Shown: positions 1 through 7,962 of the stretch, in pieces | Position numbering within the stretch: the stretch's first letter is position 1 | Layout of the letters: each line of letters opens with the position of its first letter | Assembly: GCA_964640195.1 (NCBI GenBank) | Contig: CAZXIC010000016.1 | Coordinates: 1-24,244, forward strand | Direction: 5' to 3' | Source: CAZXIC01 sp964640195 | GTDB lineage: Archaea; Iainarchaeota; Iainarchaeia; Iainarchaeales; GCA-2688035 | DNA length: 24,244 bases | Notes under the pieces: model-generated | The model's database searches: none | What the model was told of the DNA's origin: nothing | Seen by the model: only the letters and a program-made list of their open reading frames with translations | Translations under genes and position numbers: made by a program

Positions 1-288
1 AAGCTAAGGGGACACCAAGCCGGCCTCAAATGCTTCAAGAGGAGAGTAATAAAAAAAATCCTTCCCCACGTACGAGACCAAAAGTGGTTTTGGGACACCG
101 AAGTGCTGATGATTGGGCAATGGCTTGGCTTTAGGATTGTGGAGATTCCGATAACAGGCAGCTATGGCTTTGACCAAAGTACAGTAAAACCACTCAGTGA
201 TGTCGCAAGCTTTTTAAAGGGGATACGGTTATTGAAGACAAGAAGGTTGTGGGGGGACTTGTCAACCCTCAAGCCAAGTAAGCTCTGA
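1..288 (+). CDS. Family 2 glycosyltransferase, C-terminal fragment
   Basis: This is the 3' end of a gene entering from the left edge. It is open in frame 1 from the first base to a TGA at 286-288, leaving 95 residues. The text QKWFWDTEVLMIGQWLGFRI followed by VEIPITG matches the end of the catalytic domain in polyprenyl-phosphate-sugar-forming family 2 glycosyltransferases, where an aromatic-D-x-E-hydrophobic stretch is followed by a G-[FY]-R-I-x-E-[IV]-P-[IV] strand. The nucleotide-binding DxD region lies outside the window. No membrane segment follows, so this is a soluble or peripheral type rather than the GtrA-linked type. It ends four bases from the stop of the convergent deacetylase gene. 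The role in lipid-linked sugar or glycan assembly is inferred from family and neighbours; the substrate is unknown. Confidence 0.8.
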   Translation, partial: KLRGHQAGLKCFKRRVIKKILPHVRDQKWFWDTEVLMIGQWLGFRIVEIPITGSYGFDQSTVKPLSDVASFLKGIRLLKTRRLWGDLSTLKPSKL

Positions 289-292
289 AAAA

Positions 293-1096
293 TCACTCCA
301 GATGCAGGAATTCGCTGATTGTCTGGATTTCAATTCCTTTGCTCCTGCACCATGCAGTGTAGTTGATGAGCATTCTGCCCAGCTTATCTCCCATGCTCCT
401 CATGAAAAGCCAGGGAATTTGCGGAAATTGCTCTCTTTTCAATTCAGCGAACTCCCAGTTGTGGAAGTATAGGTTAAGGAAGTTTGTGCCAAGCAAAGCA
501 AGCCTGCTGCACAGCTTTGCATACCCTGTGCCAAAGTTCCTGAAAAAGACCCATGAAAAAGGCAGCCTCAGCAACGGCACAACTGATACAGGCACTACTG
601 TCACGCTGTTTTCGCTGAAAAGGTTTCTTGGCTTCCGGAAGTTGTTGTAGCTGCCAGGCAAATAGGTTGGATGCAGGGAGCTGTCATAGGATAAGCCGCA
701 TTCCCGCAGAATGCTGCTGTCAACCCGCCGCATCCTCGGCGCCCTGAAGCCCCTAACCTTTGTTGAGAAATCCTTCTCCAGTTTTTTCTTCGCAGAGCTG
801 ATTCTTTCAACCGCTTTCCTCTTCGGCATTGCTGCATAGGTGTTGCTGTGACCATAGCCATGCAAGGCAATCTCGTTGCCCTGCTTGGCAAGCTGCAGCA
901 GCTGCTTTCTGCAGCAGCTGGAAAAATCAGATGAGACAAAAAACGTTGCCTTTACGTTGCAATCCTCAAGGAAAGAAACCAAGTTATCCAAGCCGCTAAG
1001 TGCAATCTGTGTTGATTGCTCTTTGCTGATGCCTTTGACAAAATCCTCGCCCAGAATGAACCGCTCTATGTCGAATGTTAAAAGCAGCGAACGCAT
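293..1096 (-). CDS. NodB-type polysaccharide deacetylase family protein
   Basis: The product is 267 residues. I start it at the ATG at 1094-1096, because MRSLLLTFDIERF places the first NodB motif (TFDIE, residues 7-11) at the very N-terminus as is usual; a longer TTG start at 1168 adds an unlikely Cys-rich stretch. Other NodB landmarks are HGYGH (H79 and H83, the metal-binding pair), RGFRAPR near 116-121 (usual RxP) and LYFHNWEF near the C-terminus (last motif His). The family removes N- or O-acetyl groups from sugar polymers or sugar intermediates using a divalent metal. There is no signal peptide, so a cytoplasmic sugar or lipid-linked sugar substrate is likelier than an extracellular polymer; that is inference. 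It is divergent from the radical SAM gene, and a TATA-like box at 1120-1127 is placed for nearly leaderless transcription. Confidence 0.85.
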   Translation of the reverse strand: MRSLLLTFDIERFILGEDFVKGISKEQSTQIALSGLDNLVSFLEDCNVKATFFVSSDFSSCCRKQLLQLAKQGNEIALHGYGHSNTYAAMPKRKAVERISSAKKKLEKDFSTKVRGFRAPRMRRVDSSILRECGLSYDSSLHPTYLPGSYNNFRKPRNLFSENSVTVVPVSVVPLLRLPFSWVFFRNFGTGYAKLCSRLALLGTNFLNLYFHNWEFAELKREQFPQIPWLFMRSMGDKLGRMLINYTAWCRSKGIEIQTISEFLHLE

Positions 1097-1119
1097 GCAA
1101 GGAAATAAGCTGCAATAAG

Positions 1120-1127
1120 AAATTAAA
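1120..1127 (-). promoter_or_regulatory. TATA-like box for the deacetylase gene
   Basis: Read on the minus strand the sequence is TTTAATTT, centred about 27 bases upstream of the ATG at 1096. That is the normal archaeal spacing from TATA box to transcription start, so the message would be leaderless. The same AT-rich spot is about 39 bases upstream of the radical SAM start on the plus strand and could serve both directions. Confidence 0.45.
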
Positions 1128-1162
1128 CCCTTTTGCAGGGCGATATTAACAGTGCACAAAAA

Positions 1163-2668
1163 ATGCAATACAAAAAGCCAATAGTTTTAATTAACCCGCC
1201 GGTTGCCGAGATTCCAAAAAGCCAGATATTTGTAACAACGATTCCACTCGGCCTTGCCTACATCGCAGCCTACCTGATTAAAAATGGCTTGAATGTCAAG
1301 CTCATTGATGCGTTGGGCTTGGCGATAGACAAGAGCAGCGACTGGAAGCACGGAACCAGGCTGAGGGGGCTTACGGTCGAGGAAGTTATTGCAAGCATTC
1401 CCAAGGAAAGCGATTTTATCTGCATTTCCGCAAATTTCACGCCCCAGCACAGCGTGTACCTTGCCATGATAGCAGGGTTAAAAAACGCTTTCCCGGAGAA
1501 GAAAATAGTTTTGGGCGGCAACGAGGCAACAGCCAACTACGAGCGCTATCTGCAGGAGGGTGCTGACTACGTTGTGATAGGGGAAACTGAGGTTTCATTG
1601 CTAAAAGTTTTAAGGGCGGCAATTGAAAAAAAAGGCTCCGATGCACTCGGCAGCATTGACGGCATTGCGTACACGAAAAATGGAAAAACAGTGTGCAACC
1701 CGAAAAAAAGCTTTATCAAAAATTTGGATGAGCTGCCTTTTCCAGCCAGGCATTTGTTTCCCCTTGAAAACTACTGGAAGGCAAAATGCAGCCACGGTCC
1801 AGTGAACAAAAGGTTCACTCCCATTATTTCCTCAAGAGGCTGCCCCTTTAACTGCAGTTACTGCTCAAGCAGCGTTTTCTGGGGAAGGCACTGGACAGCA
1901 AGAAGCCCGGAAAACTTTGTTAAGGAAATGCAGGAATGCGTTGAAAAATACGGGATAACGGAGTTTGAGATAGAGGATGACAACCTTACGCTTGACATCG
2001 GCAGGGCAAAAAAAATCTTTAACTTAATAGGGGAAAAAAAGCTAAACATCACTTGGACCACGCCGAACGGTGTCAGGCCAGAGAACCTGGACAGGGAAAC
2101 ACTTGCCCTAATGCAGAGGAGCGGCTGCGTTTTGCTGGTGCTTGCGCCGGAGTCAGGCAGCCAGAGGATTCTGAGGGAAGTGTACAACAAGCGGATTGAC
2201 CTGGAAAACATTGCAAGTGTTGTCAAAGACTGCAGCAGCCTCGGCATAAAGACAACGGCATTCTTTGTTGTGGGGCTGCCTGTTGAAACAGAAGAGGACA
2301 GGGAAAAAACAAGGGCTTACATCAAGAGGCTTGCCAAGCTTGGGTTGGATGAGGCAGGCATATTCCCGTGCATGCCGTATCCCAACACAGAAATCAGGAA
2401 GCGGTACTTTGATGAAAACACGAAGGGAATTGACGACCTGATTATAGGCGCGGTTCCAGCCTGGTACCCAAACCATGCTGCTGTTGAATCCTACATCAAG
2501 GAACTGTATTTCAGGTTCCTGTTATACAAAACCGTTTACCATCCAGTCAGAGTAGTGAAAAGCCTGGCAAGCGTTCTCTTAAACAGGCAGTCGCTAAAAA
2601 TGGAGCGGGAGATTATAAGGAGAAGAAAAAATTTATTTAAGAGATTTTTTGGCGGCTTGTTGGATTAA
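1163..2668 (+). CDS. B12-binding-domain radical SAM protein
   Basis: The product is 501 residues from the ATG at 1163; an in-frame TTG at 1133 would add ten unconserved residues. Residues about 5-160 form a cobalamin-binding-like Rossmann domain (VLINPPVAE, then PLGLAYIAAYL and a GGNEAT loop). The usual DxHxxG histidine is absent (LIDALGLA), so cobalamin would bind without a protein His ligand, as in many class B radical SAM enzymes. The radical SAM barrel follows, with its CxxxCxxC cluster motif as C227, C231 and C234 (CPFNCSYC), and the EIEDDNLTLD, APESGS and FFVVGLPVET motifs typical of this B12/radical SAM group. Members methylate unactivated carbons or rearrange carbon skeletons; the substrate here cannot be read. 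Its position among glycan genes suggests a lipid carrier or sugar, by inference only. Its 3' end overlaps the convergent flippase-like gene by 36 bases. Confidence 0.88.
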   Translation: MQYKKPIVLINPPVAEIPKSQIFVTTIPLGLAYIAAYLIKNGLNVKLIDALGLAIDKSSDWKHGTRLRGLTVEEVIASIPKESDFICISANFTPQHSVYLAMIAGLKNAFPEKKIVLGGNEATANYERYLQEGADYVVIGETEVSLLKVLRAAIEKKGSDALGSIDGIAYTKNGKTVCNPKKSFIKNLDELPFPARHLFPLENYWKAKCSHGPVNKRFTPIISSRGCPFNCSYCSSSVFWGRHWTARSPENFVKEMQECVEKYGITEFEIEDDNLTLDIGRAKKIFNLIGEKKLNITWTTPNGVRPENLDRETLALMQRSGCVLLVLAPESGSQRILREVYNKRIDLENIASVVKDCSSLGIKTTAFFVVGLPVETEEDREKTRAYIKRLAKLGLDEAGIFPCMPYPNTEIRKRYFDENTKGIDDLIIGAVPAWYPNHAAVESYIKELYFRFLLYKTVYHPVRVVKSLASVLLNRQSLKMEREIIRRRKNLFKRFFGGLLD

Positions 2669-3625
2669 CAGGCTGGCTTTTTCTCTGGGCCTCTGGTGGA
2701 AGAAAACAAGGCCAACCGCTGCTAACAGCAAGTTGCTTAACAGGATTGCAAGGGAGAACGACACAGCCGCATCAGGGCTTATCCCAAGAAACGAAAGGAA
2801 AAATACGAGTGCCGCGTCTCTCGTGCCTATGCCGCTGAAGGCGATTGGCAGGGTGCTCAAAAGCAGGACAATGGGCATTATTGCGCTAACAAAAAAGTAG
2901 CTTATGTCAATCCTAAGCGCCAAGGCAATGAGGTAGTATTGGAAGAATACAATGAGCCAGCTGAAGGCAGTCCAAAGAATAACCCTGCTTAACAATGCCT
3001 TCTTTTCCCTGTAAATCACCAAGCCACTGTAGAATTCATGGAAGCTGCTCCTCAGCTTTTCCTTTGCGGCTGATGGCACAAGAAGCTTGAAGAAAGGCTT
3101 GAGAAGCATTGAAACAATGCCCTTCTTGCTGAAAAGCAGCACAGCAATTACAAACAGGGCAAATAGCAAGACAAGGGGCAAGACAAACGGCTGTCCCTCA
3201 AAGAAATAGAGGGAGAAGAAAAGCAAGCCAAGTATTGAAAAAACGAATAGCATTGCAACATCAAAAATTCTCTCAAGCGCAACCGCTGTAAGGCACTTGC
3301 CTGTTGTGGCATTGCTTGCCCTTGAAAGGTAGATGCACCTCAGCATGTCGCCTGCCCTGCCTGGGCTGACACTGCCATGAAAGTAGCCCGCCGTCCAGAT
3401 TTTTGCTGAATCAGCCAGAGGAAGCCTTACAGCAAAAGCGTTGACAAGCAGGCACTGCTTGTAGGCCTTTGTTATAACGCCGGGCACTATTACAAGCAGG
3501 GATGCAGCGAAAACCAGCGGGTCCAACAACAGCAGGTTTGCAAGTATGCTCTCAGGGCCAATCAACCAGATTATACAGAAGAAAAGGATTAAGCCGATTA
3601 CGCCAAGGTATCTCACAGGCTGCAT
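2633..3625 (-). CDS. LPG-synthase-TM (flippase-like) membrane protein
   Basis: The product is 330 residues and very hydrophobic, with about seven or eight membrane segments. It matches the lysylphosphatidylglycerol-synthase transmembrane family (UPF0104; AglD-type C-terminal regions in archaea). Landmarks are YFHGSVSPGRAGD (the family's G-x-x-x-P-G-R-x-G-D loop), ALERIFDV, and GIGTRDAALVFF in the second half. Family members are proposed to move lipid-linked sugars or phospholipids across the membrane. It is the last gene of the minus-strand operon that starts at 10025, 33 bases after the UDP-glucuronate decarboxylase gene. The placement fits export of a lipid-linked glycan made by the upstream genes. 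Its last 36 bases overlap the opposing radical SAM gene. The catalytic lysyl-transfer domain of bacterial MprF is absent, so lipid lysinylation is unlikely. Confidence 0.82.
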   Translation of the reverse strand: MQPVRYLGVIGLILFFCIIWLIGPESILANLLLLDPLVFAASLLVIVPGVITKAYKQCLLVNAFAVRLPLADSAKIWTAGYFHGSVSPGRAGDMLRCIYLSRASNATTGKCLTAVALERIFDVAMLFVFSILGLLFFSLYFFEGQPFVLPLVLLFALFVIAVLLFSKKGIVSMLLKPFFKLLVPSAAKEKLRSSFHEFYSGLVIYREKKALLSRVILWTAFSWLIVFFQYYLIALALRIDISYFFVSAIMPIVLLLSTLPIAFSGIGTRDAALVFFLSFLGISPDAAVSFSLAILLSNLLLAAVGLVFFHQRPREKASLLIQQAAKKSLK

Positions 3626-3658
3626 GCTGGAACAGTATTTTAGAGGAAGAGCAAGTTT

Positions 3659-4591
3659 TTAAATTGGTTTTTGTCTGAACCATTCAATCGTCTTGCGCAA
3701 GCCGTCTTCAAGCTGCACTTTTGGCTGCCAGCCAAGCAGCTTCCTTGCAACAGCAATGTCCGGCTTTCTTTTTGCCGGGTCGTTCTCCGGCAATGGCTTG
3801 AAAACCATTTTTGACTTGCTGCCGGAAATTTTTTTTATCTTCTCCGCAAGCTCCAGAATTGTGATTTCCCTCGGATTGCCGATGTTAACCGGCTGGGCGT
3901 AGCCGCTGTTTATCAGCTTGAGCAAGCCGTCAACCAAGTCGCTTACGTAGCAGAAGGAGCGCGTCTGCTTCCCTTTTCCGAAAACAGTTAAGGGCTTGTT
4001 TTGCAAGGCAGCATTGATAAATGTTGGAACAGCCCTGCCGTCGTCTTTCCGCATTTTTGGTCCGTAAGTGTTGAAGATCCTTGCAATTCTCGTCTCCAGG
4101 TGTTTCTCCCTGTTGAAAGCCATTGTAAGGGCTTCTGCAAAGCGCTTTGATTCGTCGTAGCAGCTCCTGATGCCAATTGGGTTAACGTTTCCAAAATAGG
4201 CTTCCCTTTGGGGATGCTGCAGCGGGTTCCCGTAAACCTCACTTGTTGAAGCCTGCAGAAACCTTGCTTCTTTCCCCAATGCGAATTCAAGCATGTTCTT
4301 TGTTCCAACGGAATTTGTCAGCAGGATTTCAATCGGCATCCTCGGGAAATCAACTGGGGAAGCGGGCGATGCAAGGTTGTACACCTGGTCAACCTTTTCA
4401 TCAATCTCAAGGGGCACTGTTATGTCTTGTTGCAGCAGGGAAAAATTCTTGTCTTGCTCCAGTTCCAGCAAGTTCTTTTTCCTACCTGTGACAAGGCTGT
4501 CAACGCAGATAACCCTGTTGTTCTCTTTCAACAATCTTTCACACAGGTGTGCGCCGATGAAGCCAGCGCCGCCGCTTACAACAATGTTCAT
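3659..4591 (-). CDS. UDP-glucuronate decarboxylase-like (UDP-xylose synthase)
   Basis: The product is 310 residues, an extended short-chain dehydrogenase. It has GGAGFIGAHL at 7-16 for NAD, D31 at the end of the second strand (NAD preference), the catalytic TSEVYG with YDESK (Y145, K149), and features that separate UDP-xylose synthase from other epimerases: NLASPASP at 72-79, GPKMRKDDGR in the substrate loop, RSFCYVSDLVDGL, NPREITI and ENDPAKRKPDI. The family converts UDP-glucuronate to UDP-xylose through a 4-keto intermediate using tightly bound NAD. The UDP-glucose dehydrogenase that would supply UDP-glucuronate is the first gene of the same operon (8718-10025), which strongly supports the call. 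A UDP-glucuronate or UDP-galacturonate 4-epimerase is the main alternative. It starts 19 bases after the stop of the toroid protein gene. Confidence 0.85.
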   Translation of the reverse strand: MNIVVSGGAGFIGAHLCERLLKENNRVICVDSLVTGRKKNLLELEQDKNFSLLQQDITVPLEIDEKVDQVYNLASPASPVDFPRMPIEILLTNSVGTKNMLEFALGKEARFLQASTSEVYGNPLQHPQREAYFGNVNPIGIRSCYDESKRFAEALTMAFNREKHLETRIARIFNTYGPKMRKDDGRAVPTFINAALQNKPLTVFGKGKQTRSFCYVSDLVDGLLKLINSGYAQPVNIGNPREITILELAEKIKKISGSKSKMVFKPLPENDPAKRKPDIAVARKLLGWQPKVQLEDGLRKTIEWFRQKPI

Positions 4592-4610
4592 CCAATCTAC
4601 CTGGAAAGTT

Positions 4611-6233
4611 TTAACATAAATTTCTTTTTAAATTAAACACACCCTCGCTCGTTTTGCTCCGGATTTTCTCCCAGCTCAGCCTTTTGGTGGTGGAATCTGC
4701 TTTCCTGGGGAAAAAATAGTTTGAGGAAGGGACATAGATGTGCATGCCACTGTGCCCGATAAAAACATTTTTCAGTTCGTGTGCTCTTTGAAGAGAATCA
4801 GAAACTGAAACTCTTTTCCCGGTAAAAGAAATTTCCCTGGAAAATGCAATTGTTGAAAGCCTTTGTTTTGTTATAAGCTTGTCCCTCAAAAGCTCCTTGG
4901 TTGCAGCAGAGATTTTCTGGTGCCTGCCTGCGCTGAGCTGGTAAGTTCGGAGCAAGATGTTCTTTGCTGGCGAAAGGACTTTGTTTGGGACAAAGGCAAG
5001 GAAGCCATGCACCTTGAGGCAGCCAGGCTCTGCCCTAAACTCGTTTGCCCTGTTGAATGCAGAGGAGAAAAGCCTTTTCCCAACAGCTGTTTCAACCAGC
5101 AGCCCGAAATCGTCTTGGCTCTTATCTGCAAGGCAGAGCTTGAATGCCCCGCCCTTGAAAATGCTGGCAACAAGGTAATAGGCTGCAGTGCTTTTTACAA
5201 AAATGCCCGATTCCGGGAAAATGCGTTCAAAGTCATGCTTGAAAGGAAGCATGCCTTTTGCCTGTAATTTTTCTTTCCCATACCTAAAAGCCTGCAAATA
5301 AGTGTAGGCGTTGTAGCAGAGATAGTTGTCGTCAAGGCTCGCAAGTGAAACCATTGCGTGCCCTGCAATTGACTTCCGAACCTGCTTTGCCAATAGGGCT
5401 GCATTTGTAATCTTGCCAGCGAGCAGTTCCAGGCCATGTGGAACAACGTATTCAGTGTTCCTGCTGCAGTAAGCACCGCCAAAAGAGCCGTCTGGCTGGG
5501 CAAAAAAGCAGAGGAAATCCACTGCCCTGCGTAATGCCGGCAGAACCCTTTTATCATCGCTTCTTGCATAGTATTTTGCGAGGTAATCTATTGCGAGCGA
5601 GTGATACCCTGAGTCAAAGCCGCCGTACTCGCTGAACCAGCCCTCTTGGCTTTGGTTAAGCAAAAACAGCTTGAGCTTTTCTTTTGCGGCTACCTTGTAC
5701 TTTTTCTTCCCAGTAAGCAAGAAAAGGTTGTAGAGGAAAGCGATTGAGCCTGTTTCCTGGTTGCACGCCCTGCTTTCAAAATGCTTTGCAACAAAATCCG
5801 CTACTTTCTCAAGCCCTTTGATTATCCCTTCCCTTTCTTCGATTCCATTCTTTAACAGCAGCAGTGTTTCCGAGACAGCGTAACCGGAAAAAGCGGTTGC
5901 AACAAAGCTGTGCTCGTTTGGATACCATTCGCTGAAGCTGCCGTTGCCGTGCTGTATGCTGTGCCAGAATTTGAGCGAGGCGTTAATCAATTCAAGCATG
6001 CTCTTCTTTCCACAGTAAGGATTGCCCTTGTGCCTTGTGCTGTAAAGCAGTGCAAGCGAAAGAACAGCTTCCTGCTTTCTTGCATTGGCAAAATCAGATG
6101 TGCTGTAATGCCAGTAGTTCCTGTCAAAGCAGCCATAAGTGCTTGAAAGAACGTTCCTGTCAAGCAGGCCAAGCAGCCTTGGAACCTGGCACAGCACTTC
6201 TCGCAGGTAAATATCTTTTGACGGCGTTGCCAT
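4611..6233 (-). CDS. Helical-toroid protein of unknown function
   Basis: The product is 540 residues from the ATG at 6231-6233, preceded by a GAGGG ribosome site; an upstream TTG at 6275 would overlap the nitroreductase gene and has no such site. The first two thirds are paired helices with turn motifs such as HGNGSFSEWYP, QEGWFSEYGGFDSGYH and QPDGSFGGAYCSRNTEY, the look of an (alpha/alpha)6 toroid as in heparinase-type lyases, glycoside hydrolases and terpene cyclases. The last third (from about residue 335) looks strand-rich, recalling the beta domain that follows the toroid in heparinase II/III-like lyases. No signal peptide is visible, so the protein is predicted cytoplasmic. I cannot name a reaction. 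Its tight position between a nitroreductase-like flavoprotein and UDP-xylose synthase suggests work on a sugar or lipid-linked sugar. Confidence 0.75.
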   Translation of the reverse strand: MATPSKDIYLREVLCQVPRLLGLLDRNVLSSTYGCFDRNYWHYSTSDFANARKQEAVLSLALLYSTRHKGNPYCGKKSMLELINASLKFWHSIQHGNGSFSEWYPNEHSFVATAFSGYAVSETLLLLKNGIEEREGIIKGLEKVADFVAKHFESRACNQETGSIAFLYNLFLLTGKKKYKVAAKEKLKLFLLNQSQEGWFSEYGGFDSGYHSLAIDYLAKYYARSDDKRVLPALRRAVDFLCFFAQPDGSFGGAYCSRNTEYVVPHGLELLAGKITNAALLAKQVRKSIAGHAMVSLASLDDNYLCYNAYTYLQAFRYGKEKLQAKGMLPFKHDFERIFPESGIFVKSTAAYYLVASIFKGGAFKLCLADKSQDDFGLLVETAVGKRLFSSAFNRANEFRAEPGCLKVHGFLAFVPNKVLSPAKNILLRTYQLSAGRHQKISAATKELLRDKLITKQRLSTIAFSREISFTGKRVSVSDSLQRAHELKNVFIGHSGMHIYVPSSNYFFPRKADSTTKRLSWEKIRSKTSEGVFNLKRNLC

Positions 6234-6243
6234 GGCATTACCC

Positions 6244-6882
6244 TCAATCGAACTTTTTCTCAAACCTTTCCGCAACAGGCTTGAAATGCTGCCTGAATGG
6301 GAGCAGGTAGTAGACTTTTCTTAAAACCCTCCGCAGCAACAGCATTTTCCTTTCATGCCCTGCCTTGGCCTTGAACTCAAAGCAGTTGAATGCAAGCAAA
6401 GCCTCGGCAGAAGCCTTTCTTTGAACTGGCTTTGGCTTTGCTGCCGGAAAGCCCAAGGCAACAAGAGCCATTGGCTCAAAGTACTTTGGTGCAGAAAAAA
6501 TTCCCTGCAACTCCTTTTTCTTAGGCAGATGGTTGACCCAGCAGGCTCCCAAGCCTATGGAATGGGCTTTAAGCAAAAGGTTCTGCACAGCAGCGGAAGC
6601 GCTCTGCACGTCATCCCTGTACTCAATGTTATCTGTCCTGTTGTCGTAGAACAATAGGATTGCACAGGGTGCTTTGCGCAGAAATGTTGCAGCACCCCGT
6701 TCAACCAGCTGGTTCAGCACATTCTTGTCATCAATTGCGACAAAGCGCCAGCCCTGGATGTCGCAGCCTGAGGGCGCGTGGATTGCTGCATCTACTAATT
6801 CAAGCAGCTGGGCTTTGCTCGGCTTTTTACCTGTAAAGCTTCTAATGCTGCGCCTTTCCTTGATTGCCTTGTCAAGGTCCAT
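6244..6882 (-). CDS. Nitroreductase-family flavoprotein
   Basis: The product is 212 residues from the ATG at 6880-6882, ten bases after the glycosyltransferase stop. The N-terminal DLDKAIKERRSIRSF is the classic nitroreductase FMN phosphate-binding start. APSGCDIQGWRF replaces the usual APSxxNxQPWxF, and GLGACWVNHLP and ALVALGFPAAKPKP are the later family motifs. The family binds FMN, works as a dimer, and reduces quinones, nitro compounds or enoyl groups, or dehalogenates. A basic helical tail of about 45 residues (HERKMLLLRRVLRKVYYLLPF) extends past the core and may touch membrane or partner. It sits between the glycosyltransferase and the toroid protein. A redox step on a polyprenyl lipid or sugar is possible but unproven. 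Confidence 0.8.
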   Translation of the reverse strand: MDLDKAIKERRSIRSFTGKKPSKAQLLELVDAAIHAPSGCDIQGWRFVAIDDKNVLNQLVERGAATFLRKAPCAILLFYDNRTDNIEYRDDVQSASAAVQNLLLKAHSIGLGACWVNHLPKKKELQGIFSAPKYFEPMALVALGFPAAKPKPVQRKASAEALLAFNCFEFKAKAGHERKMLLLRRVLRKVYYLLPFRQHFKPVAERFEKKFD

Positions 6883-6892
6883 AAAAAATTCA

Positions 6893-7825
6893 CTACAACT
6901 CTTTTGCGATAACGGTTTCCTCAACTACTTCCCTCTGCTGGCTAACTATCAGCTCTGCAACCAAGCCGAGGGAAACGAACTGCACTCCAATGACCATTAA
7001 TAGAACGCTCAATATAAGCAATGGTCTGTCGCCAATCAGTGCACCGTGCAGCTTTTCCCACAAGAGGTAAAGCCCGAAAAGGAAGCCGAGCGCAAAGGAG
7101 AGAACTCCTGCCAAGCCGAAGAAGTGCAGTGGTCTCTTTGTGTATGTCATCAGGAACTTTACTGTTATAAGGTCCATCAAGCCAGTGAAAAGCCTTGTAA
7201 AGCCGTACTTGCTTTTCCCGAATTTTCTTTCAGCGTGCTCAACCTCCACTTCAGCAACCCTGAAGCCCTTCCAGTACGCAAGAGCTGGCAGGTATCTGTG
7301 CATTTCCCCGTACAATCTGACCTTTTGAGTAACCTCTTTCCGCATTGTCTTGAAGCAGCAGTTGAAGTCATGCAAAGGCAAGCCTGTGAGCTTTGATGCA
7401 AGGAAATTGAACAGTAGTGAGGGCAGCCTCTTTCCCAGGCTGTCCTTTCTCTTGCGCCGCCAGCCTACTACCAAGTCGTTGTGCGTGCCAAGCGCACCAA
7501 GCAATTTCGGAATCTCGCTTGGCTTGTCCTGCAAATCAGCATCCATTGTGATAATTGTTTTGCCCTTTGCAGCTGTGAAACCTGCTGAGAGCGCGGCACT
7601 CTTGCCCTGGTTTTTGTTGAAGGAGATAGCCCTAACCCTCTTGTCTCTAGCGCGCAACAGGGCTAGCTGCTTCAGCGTTCCGTCAGTGCTGCCGTCGTCC
7701 ACAAAAACCAGTTCAAAGTCCTTTACAGCCATTTTGCTGAAGGTATCTACAAGCTGCTTGTACAGAACAGCTATGTTTTCCTCTTCATTGTAAGCCGGGA
7801 CAACAACCGAAATCAAGGAACGCAA
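6893..7825 (-). CDS. Dolichol-phosphate-type family 2 glycosyltransferase
   Basis: The product is 310 residues. No ATG lies near the domain start. I choose the TTG at 7823-7825 because AAGGTGA sits about eight bases upstream and the product then begins at SLISVVVPAYNEEENI; the longest frame, from TTG 7885, adds 20 unconserved residues. The GT-A domain spans about 1-225, with VFVDDGSTDGT, the metal-binding DADLQDKPSEIP, GWRRKRKDS and FGKSKYGFTRL. Two C-terminal membrane helices follow (LAGVLSFALGFLFGLYLLW, then LSVLLMVIGVQFVSLGLVAE), as in bacterial ArnC/GtrB and archaeal homologues. These enzymes transfer a sugar from a nucleotide donor to a polyprenyl phosphate on the cytoplasmic face. It is third in the minus-strand operon; the gap of 137 bases to the preceding stop is the largest in the operon and could hold an internal promoter. 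Confidence 0.85.
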   Translation of the reverse strand: MRSLISVVVPAYNEEENIAVLYKQLVDTFSKMAVKDFELVFVDDGSTDGTLKQLALLRARDKRVRAISFNKNQGKSAALSAGFTAAKGKTIITMDADLQDKPSEIPKLLGALGTHNDLVVGWRRKRKDSLGKRLPSLLFNFLASKLTGLPLHDFNCCFKTMRKEVTQKVRLYGEMHRYLPALAYWKGFRVAEVEVEHAERKFGKSKYGFTRLFTGLMDLITVKFLMTYTKRPLHFFGLAGVLSFALGFLFGLYLLWEKLHGALIGDRPLLILSVLLMVIGVQFVSLGLVAELIVSQQREVVEETVIAKEL

Positions 7826-7962
7826 GACTAATTCACCTTGGAAAAAGTTTTGACATAAAACGTTTTTTAATTGTTCTCTTGGCAAGAAAATTGGTACAAA
7901 AATAAAACTGGCCGCCGGCGCAGGGAAACGGCTTCAGAAAACAGGAGCCGGCACACGGCGTT

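Noticed and set aside
890..922. Repeated CTGCAGCAGCTG-like text able to form a hairpin
   Set aside because: It lies within the deacetylase gene and arises from Leu-Gln-Leu and Ser-Cys-Cys codons; no sign of a separate element.
1858..2247. 129-codon minus-strand frame inside the radical SAM gene
   Set aside because: It lies wholly antisense to a well-supported enzyme with catalytic motifs and shows no recognisable domain; it is a shadow frame.
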